Below, piece after piece: positions 53,282-61,145 of a stretch of 64,000 nt of DNA (position 1 is the stretch's first letter; each line of letters opens with the position of its first letter). Location: contig NZ_VDMB01000007.1 in NCBI RefSeq assembly GCF_006175995.1, forward strand, positions 62,001 to 126,000, in the 5' to 3' direction. The notes beneath the pieces were generated by a model, which was not told the DNA's origin, did no database searches, and was given only the letters and a program-made list of their open reading frames with translations. The stretch comes from Desulfobotulus mexicanus. Lineage in GTDB: Bacteria > Desulfobacterota > Desulfobacteria > Desulfobacterales > ASO4-4. The position numbers were made by a program, and so were the translations under genes.

Positions 53282-53359
53282 TGACGCCCATCCCATTAAC
53301 CTTATGGGCAGAAGGATTCCCCACAAAAAAGGGCATGGGGAGTCCTGTCTGCATGCCCT
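53282..53359 (-). promoter_or_regulatory. Structured leader of grpE-dnaK: terminator-like hairpin plus second hairpin next to the ribosome site
   Basis: On the minus strand AGGGCATG (53359-53352) pairs with CATGCCCT (53337-53330) and is followed by TTTTTTG, a good intrinsic terminator 55 bases ahead of the grpE start. Between it and the AGGAG site, GCCCAT (about 53311) can pair with ATGGGC (about 53287). Either the hairpin ends a transcript from upstream, or the leader controls grpE-dnaK by attenuation. No HrcA-binding CIRCE element was seen. Confidence 0.5.
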
Positions 53360-53521
53360 CTGACTCATATTTAAGCAATAGATACATTTAATAAAATTAT
53401 CTAAACAGCCTTACTTTCATCGGTTCCCGATCAAGTTGGCAAGAAGATAAGGCGCAAAAATGCCTTGTCAAGAAATGGGAAATAAGCAAACGGCAGGAAT
53501 TTCTGAAAGCACAGACAACAT

Positions 53522-53557
53522 AAAGGGCAGCCCGCAAAGCAACCGGAACTGCCCTTT
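53522..53557. terminator. Hairpin with AAAGGGCAG/CTGCCCTTT arms
   Basis: Nine-base perfect arms enclose an 18-base loop. On the plus strand TTTTTG follows; on the minus strand only TTT and then ATG. It lies about 105 bases after the stop of the HEAT-like gene and probably ends that transcript. The rest of the 391-base region from 53271 to 53661 holds the grpE leader and no gene. Confidence 0.6.
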
Positions 53558-53644
53558 TTGAACAAAAAAATATGCAGATTTTCTAATCTCTGTTTAATAT
53601 ATGGACATAACTTTGGGGCAAACAGCAAAAACACCAAAGCTGTT

Positions 53645-53670
53645 TTTCCCATGACACAATCTTATCCGGA
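53645..53670. repeat. Short remnant of the long palindromic repeat at the end of the HEAT-like gene
   Basis: CCCATGACACAATCTTATCC differs at few positions from CCCGTGACGCAATCTTATTC, the conserved arm of the long palindromic repeat (compare 19160-19185). It overlaps the 3' end of the HEAT-like gene, so the last residues and stop codon of that gene appear to be provided by repeat sequence. Confidence 0.5.
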
Positions 53671-54336
53671 GTCCCTGCAGCACTGACCTGCAAGCTCGCC
53701 AATTTTTACAGGAATAAAATCTCCGTTCCAGTAAAAAAGAAGCCCCCTTGAATCTTCAAGGTGCTTTTCAACGTACCTTGTATGGGAAGGATCTTTCAAC
53801 ATCCGGGCCAGCATCAGGGCTGAAGCCAGAATTTCAGGATCATCCGAATCCAGAGGAAAGGAAAGAACCGGAATCATTTCCTGTACAAGAACAGGAAAGC
53901 TCTGGGCAAGACGGGCAAGGCCCCAGAGAATACCCCTCTGCAAAAGAGGATTCTCCTGAAAATTACCCTCCGGGTCCATGTAGGAACAAAGAATCCTGTG
54001 GTATTCATGGGCAACAATGGGAATACGCGCCATAATCTCACCCATGGCCTCACCGCAGCCCCAGCCGATCCCTCCGGATTCATCGTTGAGCATCCATATC
54101 AGCCTGCGCATCACCCGGCGCACACCTTCGGGATCTTTAGGAAAAAGGGCCTCACAAACCGACCCCATCCCGGTCACGGCAGACCAGCGTATCTCTTCTT
54201 TTTCATGGCAGAAGGCCCCCATGAGCGGTCCCACTACCCTGCGGCCGGACAGAGCCTGCAGGGCACTCTCCATGGCGTCATTATCTTTGAGATTCAGACA
54301 GCCCAGAACGTGGGCTTTCAGTTCCCTGCGGTCCAT
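53662..54336 (-). CDS. HEAT-repeat-like protein (possibly DVU0298 family)
   Basis: A 224-residue helical protein. Repeating helix pairs (RVVGPLMGAFCHEKEEIRWSAV, GIGWGCGEAMGEIMARIP, LLQRGILWGLARLAQSFP, EILASALMLARMLKD) resemble HEAT repeats, a scaffold for protein contacts. From memory a family named DVU0298 in sulfate reducers has this look, but I could not check. Function is unknown. AAGGAGG precedes the ATG. It lies 13 bases after the DsrE-like gene, so the two form an operon. Confidence 0.7.
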   Translation of the reverse strand: MDRRELKAHVLGCLNLKDNDAMESALQALSGRRVVGPLMGAFCHEKEEIRWSAVTGMGSVCEALFPKDPEGVRRVMRRLIWMLNDESGGIGWGCGEAMGEIMARIPIVAHEYHRILCSYMDPEGNFQENPLLQRGILWGLARLAQSFPVLVQEMIPVLSFPLDSDDPEILASALMLARMLKDPSHTRYVEKHLEDSRGLLFYWNGDFIPVKIGELAGQCCRDSG

Positions 54337-54349
54337 GGGAGCCTCCTTA

Positions 54350-54697
54350 TCAAAAGGTCAGCAGCTCATAGCCTCCGTCCCGGAAAGCTGCCATGGACGG
54401 ATGGCCATGCATGTCATCAAGCAGGGAAAGGCCTGCTTTTTTTGCGGCATCAAGGGTTTTCATCTTTGCAGCACAGGCCTTGCACACACCGGCCACAATA
54501 TCTGCTTCCAAGGCTTTTTTCCACAAAGCATGCAGGGGATGGCCTTCCTTTTCCAGCTCAGGAATCAGGGCCACTGAAGCCCCTTCCAGCACCAGAGCCA
54601 CCTCATCACCCCTTTCATGCATATCCAGTCCATTGAGCAGAACATGGATGAAACACATGGGATCTCCGTTAAAAACAAAAAGGGCAGTTTTGCGCAT
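54350..54697 (-). CDS. DsrE/DsrF-like small protein
   Basis: A 115-residue protein with the DsrE fold: a first strand KTALFVFNGDPMCFIHVLLNGLD, EVALVLEGASVALIPEL, and a Cys pair in GVCKACAAKMK (~76), then GLSLLDDMHGHPSM. DsrE-type proteins carry persulfide sulfur or bind in sulfur relay complexes; a Cys at this place fits, but the conserved sulfur-transfer Cys of true DsrE is not proven here. GGAGG lies before ATG 54697. It is upstream of the HEAT-like gene in the same operon. Confidence 0.8.
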   Translation of the reverse strand: MRKTALFVFNGDPMCFIHVLLNGLDMHERGDEVALVLEGASVALIPELEKEGHPLHALWKKALEADIVAGVCKACAAKMKTLDAAKKAGLSLLDDMHGHPSMAAFRDGGYELLTF

Positions 54698-54857
54698 AAT
54701 TACCTCCATCAGCCTGCTTCCAAGATTAATTTACCCGTAATTTGAACCCTCATCCCGGCCCCTCGCTTTAGAGAGCCTCAGCCAGCACCCGGAGGGCGGG
54801 GCCAAAGGTATCTTCATTTCAGGAATTGGCCTTATTTTTTTATCCCATCAAGGCAAG

Positions 54858-55046
54858 TCAGCGTTCCCGGATGCAGTCCGCAGGGCAGTTCCTTATGGCC
54901 TCTTCCAGACAGTCAGGCCTGCCTTCGCTTTCCCGTACCACCACAAAACCCGTGGCACTCCAGCCAAAAACCTCCGGACAAAGCTCAATGCAGATACCGC
55001 AACGAATGCAGGTCACAAGATCCACCTCCGCCGCATAGTCTTCCAT
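54858..55046 (-). CDS. Small ferredoxin
   Basis: A 62-residue ferredoxin. The cluster motif CIRCGICIELCP (Cys-x2-Cys-x2-Cys-x3-Cys-Pro, ~13-24) and a distant cysteine in NCPADCI (~52-56) fit one [4Fe-4S] cluster, as in monocluster ferredoxins of sulfate reducers. ATG 55046 shares one base with the flavodiiron stop (TGATG), and GGGAGG lies just ahead, inside that gene. Coupled translation makes it a good candidate for the electron donor of the flavodiiron protein. Confidence 0.9.
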   Translation of the reverse strand: MEDYAAEVDLVTCIRCGICIELCPEVFGWSATGFVVVRESEGRPDCLEEAIRNCPADCIRER

Positions 55047-56248
55047 CAAACCTCCCTGCCCTGTGCCCTGAGACCCATGCGCATACCCAGACCATGGCAG
55101 AGGGTCAGTTGATCCCGCTCCGGCACATACTGGATACGGAGACCCTCCTCAGGAAGCTCAAACCCCATACCGGCCAGCTCCGCGTTGAGAAGTTTAACAG
55201 CTTCACCACTCCAGCCGTAGGAACCAAAGGCTGCTGCTATTTTTCCCTGGGGCTTAAGACCTTTCATATAGGTCAGCACATCCATGAGTGCCGGGAAAAT
55301 CTGGTTGTTCAGGGTGGGAGAGCCCACCATGACAACCTTGGCATCCATGATTTCCGTCATGATGTCTGATCTGTGGGATCTGCGCACACTGATGGGCCGA
55401 ACCTGCTCCACACCAGCCTCCACCAGTCCGCTGACTATGGCATCGGCCATCATCTCCGTGGAATGCCACATGGTATCATAGATGACAACGGCCTTGTTCT
55501 GGGTTTCCTGACGGCTCCAGCGGTCGTAGGCATCAAGAATCACGCCGGGATCTTTCCTCCAGAGAATACCGTGGTCCGGGCAGACCATGTTCAGCTTCAG
55601 CCCCATCTCGCCCACTGCCTTGAGAAGCTTGGCAATGAGAGCTGAAAAGGGAAGAAGAATATTGGCGTAATATTTTTTGGCATGGAAAAGCAGCTCGGAC
55701 ATGTCCATCTGATCATCAAAGATCTCGCTGCCCGCATAGTGCTGACCAAAGGCATCGCTTGAAAAAAGAATGCCGTCTTCTTTAAGGTAGGTGAACATGG
55801 AATCCGGCCAGTGCAGCATCCGGGTTTCAATGAACATCAGGGTACGGCCACTGCCTATGGAAATTTCTTCGCTGGAGCTGACTTCCTTTAAATTCCAGTT
55901 TTCACGAAAATGCCGGGCCAGATTCTTTGCGCCCATTTTGGAGCAATAAAGGGGCTTGTCCTGCCCCACAGCCGCCATAATGCGGGGCAGGCCGCCGGAG
56001 TGGTCCATTTCCGTGTGATTGCTCACCACAATATCAATGTCCTTAGGGTCCATGATGGCCCGGATATTGGACAGCAGCTCTTCTGTGAATTCTGCCTTTA
56101 CGGTATCAATGAGAACATTGGTCTCACCACGGATGAGAAAGGCGTTATAGGTGGTACCTGCGGGGGTGGAGTAACCATGGAAATCACGGATGTTCCAGTC
56201 CCGGACACCAACTTCAAAAACATTGGGGGCTATTTCAACAGGTCGCAT
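55046..56248 (-). CDS. fprA: Flavodiiron protein (rubredoxin:oxygen oxidoreductase type)
   Basis: A 400-residue A-type flavoprotein. The N-terminal lactamase-like domain holds the diiron ligands: NHTEMDHSGG (~77), the His in MLHWPDSM, the Asp in FSSDAFGQHY and the His in CPDHGILW. The C-terminal flavodoxin domain starts at AVVIYDTMWHSTE (FMN phosphate loop) and includes GSPTLNNQIFP and GSYGWSGEA. It reduces O2 to water or NO to N2O in the cytoplasm, with electrons from rubredoxin or ferredoxin. AAGGAAAG precedes the ATG. A terminator separates it from the rubredoxin gene upstream. Confidence 0.95.
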   Translation of the reverse strand: MRPVEIAPNVFEVGVRDWNIRDFHGYSTPAGTTYNAFLIRGETNVLIDTVKAEFTEELLSNIRAIMDPKDIDIVVSNHTEMDHSGGLPRIMAAVGQDKPLYCSKMGAKNLARHFRENWNLKEVSSSEEISIGSGRTLMFIETRMLHWPDSMFTYLKEDGILFSSDAFGQHYAGSEIFDDQMDMSELLFHAKKYYANILLPFSALIAKLLKAVGEMGLKLNMVCPDHGILWRKDPGVILDAYDRWSRQETQNKAVVIYDTMWHSTEMMADAIVSGLVEAGVEQVRPISVRRSHRSDIMTEIMDAKVVMVGSPTLNNQIFPALMDVLTYMKGLKPQGKIAAAFGSYGWSGEAVKLLNAELAGMGFELPEEGLRIQYVPERDQLTLCHGLGMRMGLRAQGREV

Positions 56249-56281
56249 TTCTTTCCTTATAAAGCATCATCAAAAGGTATC

Positions 56282-56317
56282 AAAAAAACCGGGATCGCAA
56301 TGATCTGCGGCTCCCGG
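56282..56317 (-). terminator. Rho-independent terminator between rubredoxin and fprA
   Basis: On the minus strand CCGGGA and TCCCGG form a stem around a 17-base loop and are followed by seven T. It lies 22 bases after the rubredoxin stop, so fprA needs its own promoter or read-through. Confidence 0.85.
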
Positions 56318-56339
56318 CATCTTTATCTGGAATCAACAA

Positions 56340-56495
56340 TCAGGCCGGGGAAAACTGATCCTTTTCCGCACCGCATACAGGACAGGTCCAGTCATCGGGA
56401 AGATCGGCAAAGGCCGTACCCGGTGCAATTCCACCCTCACTGTCACCTTCCGCAGGATCATACTCCCAGCCACACAACTCGCATACATACTTCAT
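56340..56495 (-). CDS. Rubredoxin
   Basis: A 51-residue rubredoxin. It starts [18 protein letters not shown], continues with [18 protein letters not shown] and ends SPA; the four iron cysteines are in CELCG and CPVCG. Rubredoxin passes single electrons to superoxide reductase, rubrerythrin or flavodiiron proteins. AGGAG lies eight bases ahead of the ATG. The gene is 59 bases behind cydB and is followed by a terminator, so it closes the superoxide reductase-cydAB unit. Confidence 0.95.
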   Translation of the reverse strand: MKYVCELCGWEYDPAEGDSEGGIAPGTAFADLPDDWTCPVCGAEKDQFSPA

Positions 56496-56554
56496 CGTAA
56501 AGCTCCTTTTTTTATATCAGGTTGGTTTTCTCAGAACGCCAGCCCTTTTAATCC

Positions 56555-57571
56555 TCAATAGGTAAAATCCTCTTCTTCCACCTTGAAGCGGAAGATGTAA
56601 TAGGCCCATGACTGATAGGCAATCACCAGGGGCACAATAATCACCACAACCCAGAGCATGATGGTCAGGGTCAGGGGACTGGAAGAGGAATTCATGAGAT
56701 TAAGGCTGTATTCCGGAGACAGACTGGATGGAAAGAGATTGGGAAAAAGACCGATGATGCCAAAAAATGTCGTGGCCACAATTCCCGCAGAACTCATTCC
56801 CCAGGCAGGGAAAAACTTCCCCTTGGCAAGAAAAATCCTGGCCCCTGCAAAGGCTGCCACCGCAAGCAAAGGTACGGCAAAAAGCAGAGGTGTTACCAGA
56901 TAATTGGCATAAAGATCCGTATAGAACCAGCTTGAGATCACAAAAACAGCCAGCACCACCAGCATTACAGGCCAGAGAACCTTTGCCGTGTGAATGGACC
57001 TCTCCTGCAGACCTTCCTTTGTGCGGATACAGAGCCACAAGGCCCCGTGGTGCATGAAAAGGAGCAAAAAGAGCAGCCCACCCATAATACCGTAGGGATT
57101 TAAGAGGGTAAAGAGATTGCCATGGAAAATCCCTTTACCGTCAATGGGGATACCCATGAAAATATTGGCAAAGGCCACACCAAAAAGGATTGCTGGTGTA
57201 ACACTTCCCACAAAGATACAGGTATCCCATGTTTTTTTCCAGAGCCTGTTTTCCGAAAGACCCCGGAACTCAAAGCTCACTCCGCGGATGATGAGCCCGA
57301 AGAGAATAAACATAAGCGGTGTATAAAGGCTTGAAAACATGGTGGCATAAACCAGCGGAAAGGCAGCAAAGGTAACCCCGCCTGCCGTAATAAGCCACAC
57401 CTCATTGCCATCCCATAAAGGGCCGATGGCATTGATCATTTTCCTTTTATCCGTTTCGTCCCTTCCAAGGAAAGGATACAGCGCACCCACCCCGAGGTCA
57501 AAGCCGTCCGTCATAAAATAAGCGGCCCAAAGCAAGCCCCAGAGAAAAAACCAAATGACCTGCAGTTCCAT
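56555..57571 (-). CDS. cydB: Cytochrome bd ubiquinol/menaquinol oxidase subunit II
   Basis: A 338-residue membrane protein with about eight to nine segments. The start LQVIWFFLWGLLWAAYFMTDGFDLGVGAL is the CydB signature, followed by GPLWDGNEVWLITAGG and FRGLSENRLWKKTWD. CydB carries no heme but is needed to assemble and stabilise the oxidase and binds a quinone in some species. It lies 38 bases after cydA, with an AGGAGG site. In a sulfate reducer the enzyme protects against oxygen by reducing it with menaquinol. Confidence 0.96.
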   Translation of the reverse strand: MELQVIWFFLWGLLWAAYFMTDGFDLGVGALYPFLGRDETDKRKMINAIGPLWDGNEVWLITAGGVTFAAFPLVYATMFSSLYTPLMFILFGLIIRGVSFEFRGLSENRLWKKTWDTCIFVGSVTPAILFGVAFANIFMGIPIDGKGIFHGNLFTLLNPYGIMGGLLFLLLFMHHGALWLCIRTKEGLQERSIHTAKVLWPVMLVVLAVFVISSWFYTDLYANYLVTPLLFAVPLLAVAAFAGARIFLAKGKFFPAWGMSSAGIVATTFFGIIGLFPNLFPSSLSPEYSLNLMNSSSSPLTLTIMLWVVVIIVPLVIAYQSWAYYIFRFKVEEEDFTY

Positions 57572-57609
57572 ATATCATGTCCTCCTGGTCCGCATCTGCG
57601 GGGTTGTTG

Positions 57610-58941
57610 TCAGGCCTTTGTTTCTTCAGGCAGATCCGGTCCCTTCATCGCCTTTTTAGCGATCATGGTGAATCCGGCAAGGCCCAGAAGACCATATACC
57701 ACAATAAATCCTACAAAGCTTGCTCCGACCTGTCCCGTAGAAACCGGTGACACGGCATCGGAGGTCTTCATCAGGCCATACACAATCCAGGGCTGCCTTC
57801 CAACTTCCGTCACAATCCATCCGGCCTGGGTGGCAATATAGGGCAGAGGAATGGACCAGAGCATCATTTTCAGATACCAGGGTTTCTCCTGAAGCCGTTT
57901 TCTGAAAAACCAGCCTATGCTGCAGGCAATGATAAAGTAGGCACCAAGGGCCACCATAACCCTGAAGGCCATGCCCACAATGGCAATGGGCGGACGCTCA
58001 TCCTTTGGAAAATCTTTTAAGCCTGTTACCGGTGTTGAAAAATCGTGGTGAATGAGAAAACTTAACATTCCTGGAATTTTACCAATTTCTATGCTGTTTT
58101 TTTCCGCCTCGGGATCAGGCCATGCAAAAATATAGCTGGGCGCATTGGGCTGGGTTTCCCAGTGGAATTCCATGGCCGCCATTTTTGCAGGCTGGGAGTG
58201 GGCCACATCCACGGCGTGAAAGTCACCCTGAACAGCCACAAAGATGGAAAAAATAAGACCCGGAACCAGTGCCATGCGGAAAGACCGGGTAAAGACCTCT
58301 TCATGCTGCTTTTTAAGAAGATGCCATGCACTGATACCCATGACAAAAAAACACGCCAGCACAATGCTGGCCGCAAGGGTATGCATGATGGTGAGCCAGG
58401 CGAATTTCTGGGTAATCACCGCCATGAAGTCTGTAATTTCAGCCCTCTGCCCACCAAAGGATTCTCTGAGGGTATAACCCACGGGATGCTGCATCCAGGC
58501 GTTTGCAATGAGAATCCATATGGCCGAAGCATTGCCTGCAATGGCTACCATCCACATAACCGCCGCATGGGCCTTGGCCGAAAGCCTTTTCCAGCCGAAA
58601 ATCCATATACCTATGAAGGTGGATTCCAGAAAAAAGGCCGCTGTGGCCTCAATGGCCAGAAGCGACCCGAAAATATCCCCCACATAGGCGGAATACTGGG
58701 ACCAGTTGGTTCCGAACTGAAACTCTAAAGTAATCCCCGTAACCACACCGACTGCAAAATTGATGAGAAAAATTTTTCCCCAGAACTTTGTCATCCGGAG
58801 ATACACCTCATCTCCTGTACGGGCATAACGGGTTTCCATCCACGCCACAAGAATGGAAAGCCCCAGCGTAAGGGGAACAAATAAAAAGTGAAACATAGTG
58901 GTTGCGGCAAACTGCAACCGGGAAAGCAGAACCACATCCAT
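57610..58941 (-). CDS. cydA: Cytochrome bd ubiquinol/menaquinol oxidase subunit I
   Basis: A 443-residue membrane protein with nine segments, heme-bearing subunit of the high-affinity oxygen reductase. It has the first helix LLSRLQFAATTMFHFLFVPLTLG with the b595 histidine, TIMHTLAASIVL with a b558 histidine, the quinol-loop ends around KMAAMEFHWET, and GRQPWIVYG near the C-terminus. The Q-loop is short, as in most non-enterobacterial forms. GGAGGAGAC precedes the ATG. It is the third gene of the sor-rd-cydA-cydB-rd set. Confidence 0.97.
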   Translation of the reverse strand: MDVVLLSRLQFAATTMFHFLFVPLTLGLSILVAWMETRYARTGDEVYLRMTKFWGKIFLINFAVGVVTGITLEFQFGTNWSQYSAYVGDIFGSLLAIEATAAFFLESTFIGIWIFGWKRLSAKAHAAVMWMVAIAGNASAIWILIANAWMQHPVGYTLRESFGGQRAEITDFMAVITQKFAWLTIMHTLAASIVLACFFVMGISAWHLLKKQHEEVFTRSFRMALVPGLIFSIFVAVQGDFHAVDVAHSQPAKMAAMEFHWETQPNAPSYIFAWPDPEAEKNSIEIGKIPGMLSFLIHHDFSTPVTGLKDFPKDERPPIAIVGMAFRVMVALGAYFIIACSIGWFFRKRLQEKPWYLKMMLWSIPLPYIATQAGWIVTEVGRQPWIVYGLMKTSDAVSPVSTGQVGASFVGFIVVYGLLGLAGFTMIAKKAMKGPDLPEETKA

Positions 58942-58963
58942 AGTGTCTCCTCCTTAAAGAGAC

Positions 58964-59022
58964 AGACTGCGATGATATCTCACCGCAGTCTTTTCTGCGG
59001 GTTCAGCAGCATACTGAACCCG
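58964..59022. other. Two hairpins between the rubredoxin-like gene and cydA
   Basis: AGACTGCG and CGCAGTCT (58964-58991) and CGGGTTCAG and CTGAACCCG (58998-59022) form two adjacent perfect stems. On the minus strand no T-run follows, so they are more likely mRNA stability or processing sites between the rubredoxin-like gene and cydA than terminators. On the plus strand TTTT follows the first. Confidence 0.55.
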
Positions 59023-59027
59023 GCCTG

Positions 59028-59183
59028 TTATTTTATTCTGTCATCCCTGCCCGCACCCTCGCAATCCGGTGTATAGCAGGTATTGTCAAGAAACTCGCAG
59101 GTCTTCTTGCAGGACGGACATTCTGCCGGAGGTGTTTCCGCTTCCATCTGATAGCCGCAGATGCTGCATTTCCACTGTGCCAT
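59028..59183 (-). CDS. Rubredoxin-like protein with extra CYxPxC motif
   Basis: A 51-residue rubredoxin-like protein, too short for most gene callers. It starts MAQWKCSICGYQMEAE, has CPSCKKTCEF and then the additional LDNTCYTPDCEG. The first two pairs (CSIC, CPSC) can bind one iron in rubredoxin fashion; the last pair is outside the classic fold and may bind zinc or stay free. It sits between superoxide reductase and cydA, so it probably serves superoxide reductase. An AAGGA lies about ten bases ahead of the ATG. Confidence 0.88.
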   Translation of the reverse strand: MAQWKCSICGYQMEAETPPAECPSCKKTCEFLDNTCYTPDCEGAGRDDRIK

Positions 59184-59249
59184 ATCCGTTTATCCTTTCA
59201 TTGTTGTGTTTTCTGTTACAGGTCAGAGCAGACAACAGTCTTTCAGACT

Positions 59250-59630
59250 TTAACCTTCGGCTTTCCACACTCCGTGCAGATTGCAGTATTCACGGGCAAC
59301 CACATTTTTAGCATCAATCATGAAGGTAGCTTCGGGCTTTTCGCCGGGATTAAGATCCTGACGGTATACGCGATTATCAGCAATAATCTCAATCCATTCA
59401 ATATAGTGTTTTTCAAGCATGGGATGTTCCGTGCTGCCAACCACAACCTTTACGCCTCCGGGGATGCGCTCAATCACGGGCACATGCTTTTCCTTTGCAG
59501 CATCCACGGTATTTTCCGTCAGATGCACCATGGGCTGACCGCAGCAGACCAGCTCACCCTTACCGCCGTGCATTACTTCTATTACATTGCCACAAATATC
59601 ACATCTGTAAACGTCCAGTCTTTCTGCCAT
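59250..59630 (-). CDS. dfx: Superoxide reductase (desulfoferrodoxin, two-iron type)
   Basis: A 126-residue desulfoferrodoxin that reduces superoxide to hydrogen peroxide without making oxygen. The N-terminal center I has [12 protein letters not shown] and VCCGQPM, four cysteines for a desulforedoxin-like iron. Center II ligands are the histidines in [24 protein letters not shown] and, with the cysteine, [18 protein letters not shown] precedes the ATG and a likely promoter lies 43 bases upstream. It is the first gene of the oxygen-defence unit. Confidence 0.97.
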   Translation of the reverse strand: MAERLDVYRCDICGNVIEVMHGGKGELVCCGQPMVHLTENTVDAAKEKHVPVIERIPGGVKVVVGSTEHPMLEKHYIEWIEIIADNRVYRQDLNPGEKPEATFMIDAKNVVAREYCNLHGVWKAEG

Positions 59631-59672
59631 GGATAAACTCCTTTTTCCCTTAGGATTTCAATGGATGTTAAA

Positions 59673-59701
59673 AAAATATGCTCAACAATACCATAAATCA
59701 A
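59673..59701 (-). promoter_or_regulatory. Likely sigma-70 type promoter of the oxygen-defence unit
   Basis: On the minus strand TTGATT (59701-59696) and TATTTT (59678-59673) are 17 bases apart, and the -10 box ends about 43 bases ahead of the superoxide reductase start, in an A/T-rich stretch. Prediction from sequence only. Confidence 0.45.
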
Positions 59702-59766
59702 AATTTTTTGTATTATTCCTTCCCACTCTCAGACAAAAACCCTTAACAATCTGGGCGAACAAAAAT

Positions 59767-60102
59767 TCAACCTGTACCGCTTTTCAATACAGACAGGCCT
59801 GCCTTTGACCTGTGGGCAGCCCTTTCCTTTTCAGCAAGCTGCTTCAGTCTGTACCCCGCATCCCTGAGGATACCATACATGACACCGCAGGAGACGTCTT
59901 CACGAGCCTCATCCCCTTCATCCGCAAGGGCCAGCATCTGATCTGCGAGAAGAATTGTTTTTTCTATGTTTTCATCACAGGCTTTCACGGCTTTTCTCCA
60001 CGCCACCCAGGGAGGCAGACTGTATGGTTCATACTTTAACACGCCCACGCCGACTTGCAACAGCAACACATGGATTTTTCCATTATTCAGGATTCGTGCC
60101 AA
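59767..60102 (-). CDS. Small conserved-looking protein of unknown function
   Basis: Up to 111 residues; I do not recognise the family. The convincing part begins near residue 22 (KYEPYSLPPWVAWRKAV) and continues with a helical hairpin, CDENIEKTILLADQMLALADEGDEA, then EDVSCGVMYGILRDAGYRLKQLAEKER. The first ~20 residues (ILNNGKIHVLLLQVG) may not be translated; the frame opens with TTG at 60102 and a GTG at 60042 (ahead of LKYEPY) is an alternative. No membrane segment or catalytic motif is clear. It is followed by the superoxide reductase gene 136 bases away, with a promoter between. Confidence 0.6.
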   Translation of the reverse strand: MARILNNGKIHVLLLQVGVGVLKYEPYSLPPWVAWRKAVKACDENIEKTILLADQMLALADEGDEAREDVSCGVMYGILRDAGYRLKQLAEKERAAHRSKAGLSVLKSGTG

Positions 60103-60449
60103 AGACTGTTTTTCCTGAAAATTCCCTGAAAATCAGCATTTCTGTCCCACACAGAAGATGTGTCCTGTTCACAGCAAAAGATCTGTTAAAGATAGATATA
60201 AAAGAAAGGCCCAATGCTTTAAGGTTGAAATAACTGATAAAGCGATGCCCGTGTCTATGTCTCACAAAGAAAATGAGACAACACTGACCCAGAACACCAT
60301 GCAAGACCCATTTTTTTAGAAAAAACCGGGACTTTATTTCTAAAAAACCGTGATTGCAAATAAAAAACCAATAAAAACAATCCATAAAAAACAATGGCAC
60401 AAAGAATGCATTAAATACATGCGACAACGAAAACAAGGAGGCCAAGCCT
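60103..60449. other. A/T-rich intergenic region with no gene
   Basis: This 347-base stretch between two divergent small genes shows no frame with a ribosome site. It is A-rich on the plus strand with several A-runs. A promoter for the + strand gene at 60450 should lie here; ATTGCA- and TTAAATACAT-like stretches at 60340-60420 are candidates but not convincing. No known repeat of the window is present. Confidence 0.5.
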
Positions 60450-60812
60450 ATGATAGCCATCGAAGAACTTAGAAATGATATGGACCTGCTCAATGAAATT
60501 GACTGGGAGCTTACACCCGAAGATGCCGTGAATCTTTACCTGGAATGGGGTGGCATATGGAAGCCCGGCGGACTGCGTTACTCCGTAAGGGGAAAGCATG
60601 ATAAATCACACTATTTCACAGTAAATACCTGGGAAGATCCTCCTGTGATCTATCTTATACGAAGAAATTCCGAAGAGGCAGTAGAACTGGCAAAAATCCC
60701 CCTGCCCCCCGGACTCAAGGAATCCTTTATGGAGTCCATAGGTTACAACAGGGGCGTTTACTCCATTGAAGGAGAAGTCAAAGAATGGCTTCTGAAAAAA
60801 CTGTATCACTAA
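60450..60812 (+). CDS. Small soluble protein of unknown function (possibly DVU0772 family)
   Basis: A 120-residue protein with the sequence start IEELRNDMDLLNEIDWELTPEDAVNLYLEWGG, a central RYSVRGKHDKSHYFTVNTWEDPPVIYLIRR strand region and a C-terminal helix. From memory a family of sulfate reducers (DVU0772) has the same TPE-AV-LYLEWG opening; this could not be checked. No function is known. AGGAGG lies eight bases ahead of the ATG and two hairpins follow the gene, so it is its own transcription unit. Confidence 0.75.
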   Translation: MIAIEELRNDMDLLNEIDWELTPEDAVNLYLEWGGIWKPGGLRYSVRGKHDKSHYFTVNTWEDPPVIYLIRRNSEEAVELAKIPLPPGLKESFMESIGYNRGVYSIEGEVKEWLLKKLYH

Positions 60813-60909
60813 ATAAGCCAGCCCCATGGGCTGCATGGGAAAAAAAATCCTCTCAGCATACCTCAAAGCCTACCGGAACCGGGAGCTCAGACTCCTCAGG
60901 CCTGATACC

Positions 60910-60943
60910 GGAGAGGGGTTTTTACAAAGCAAAACCCCTCTCC
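60910..60943. other. Perfect 13-base hairpin downstream of the small gene
   Basis: GGAGAGGGGTTTT and its exact complement AAAACCCCTCTCC enclose an 8-base loop, about 100 bases behind the stop. No T-run follows, so it may be an RNA stability element or the first of two tandem terminators with 60962-61003. Confidence 0.6.
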
Positions 60944-60961
60944 CCTGCCTATATGATGATA

Positions 60962-61003
60962 AAGCCCGGCAGACACAATTTTAAAAATGCCGGGCTTCCT
61001 TTC
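60962..61003 (+). terminator. Rho-independent terminator
   Basis: AAGCCCGGCA and TGCCGGGCTT form a ten-base perfect stem with a 16-base loop, followed by CCTTTCTCTTCT. It ends the + strand transcript of the gene at 60450-60812. Confidence 0.75.
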
Positions 61004-61145
61004 TCTTCTGTAAAAATTAAAAACTTTTGCTTTGCAAATCAAAGGCATTCAATCAGGCAGGCATACCATGCAAAGGTACAGAAGCCATCTTTCGGGATTG
61101 TAATGGATAGCGGGACAGGCTAAAAGAATCCCTGTATAAAAGAAG

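Noticed and set aside
53360-53520. Heat-shock sigma-32 promoter or CIRCE element upstream of grpE
   Set aside because: I looked for CTTGAA...CCCCAT and for the CIRCE inverted repeat on the minus strand and found neither in convincing form.
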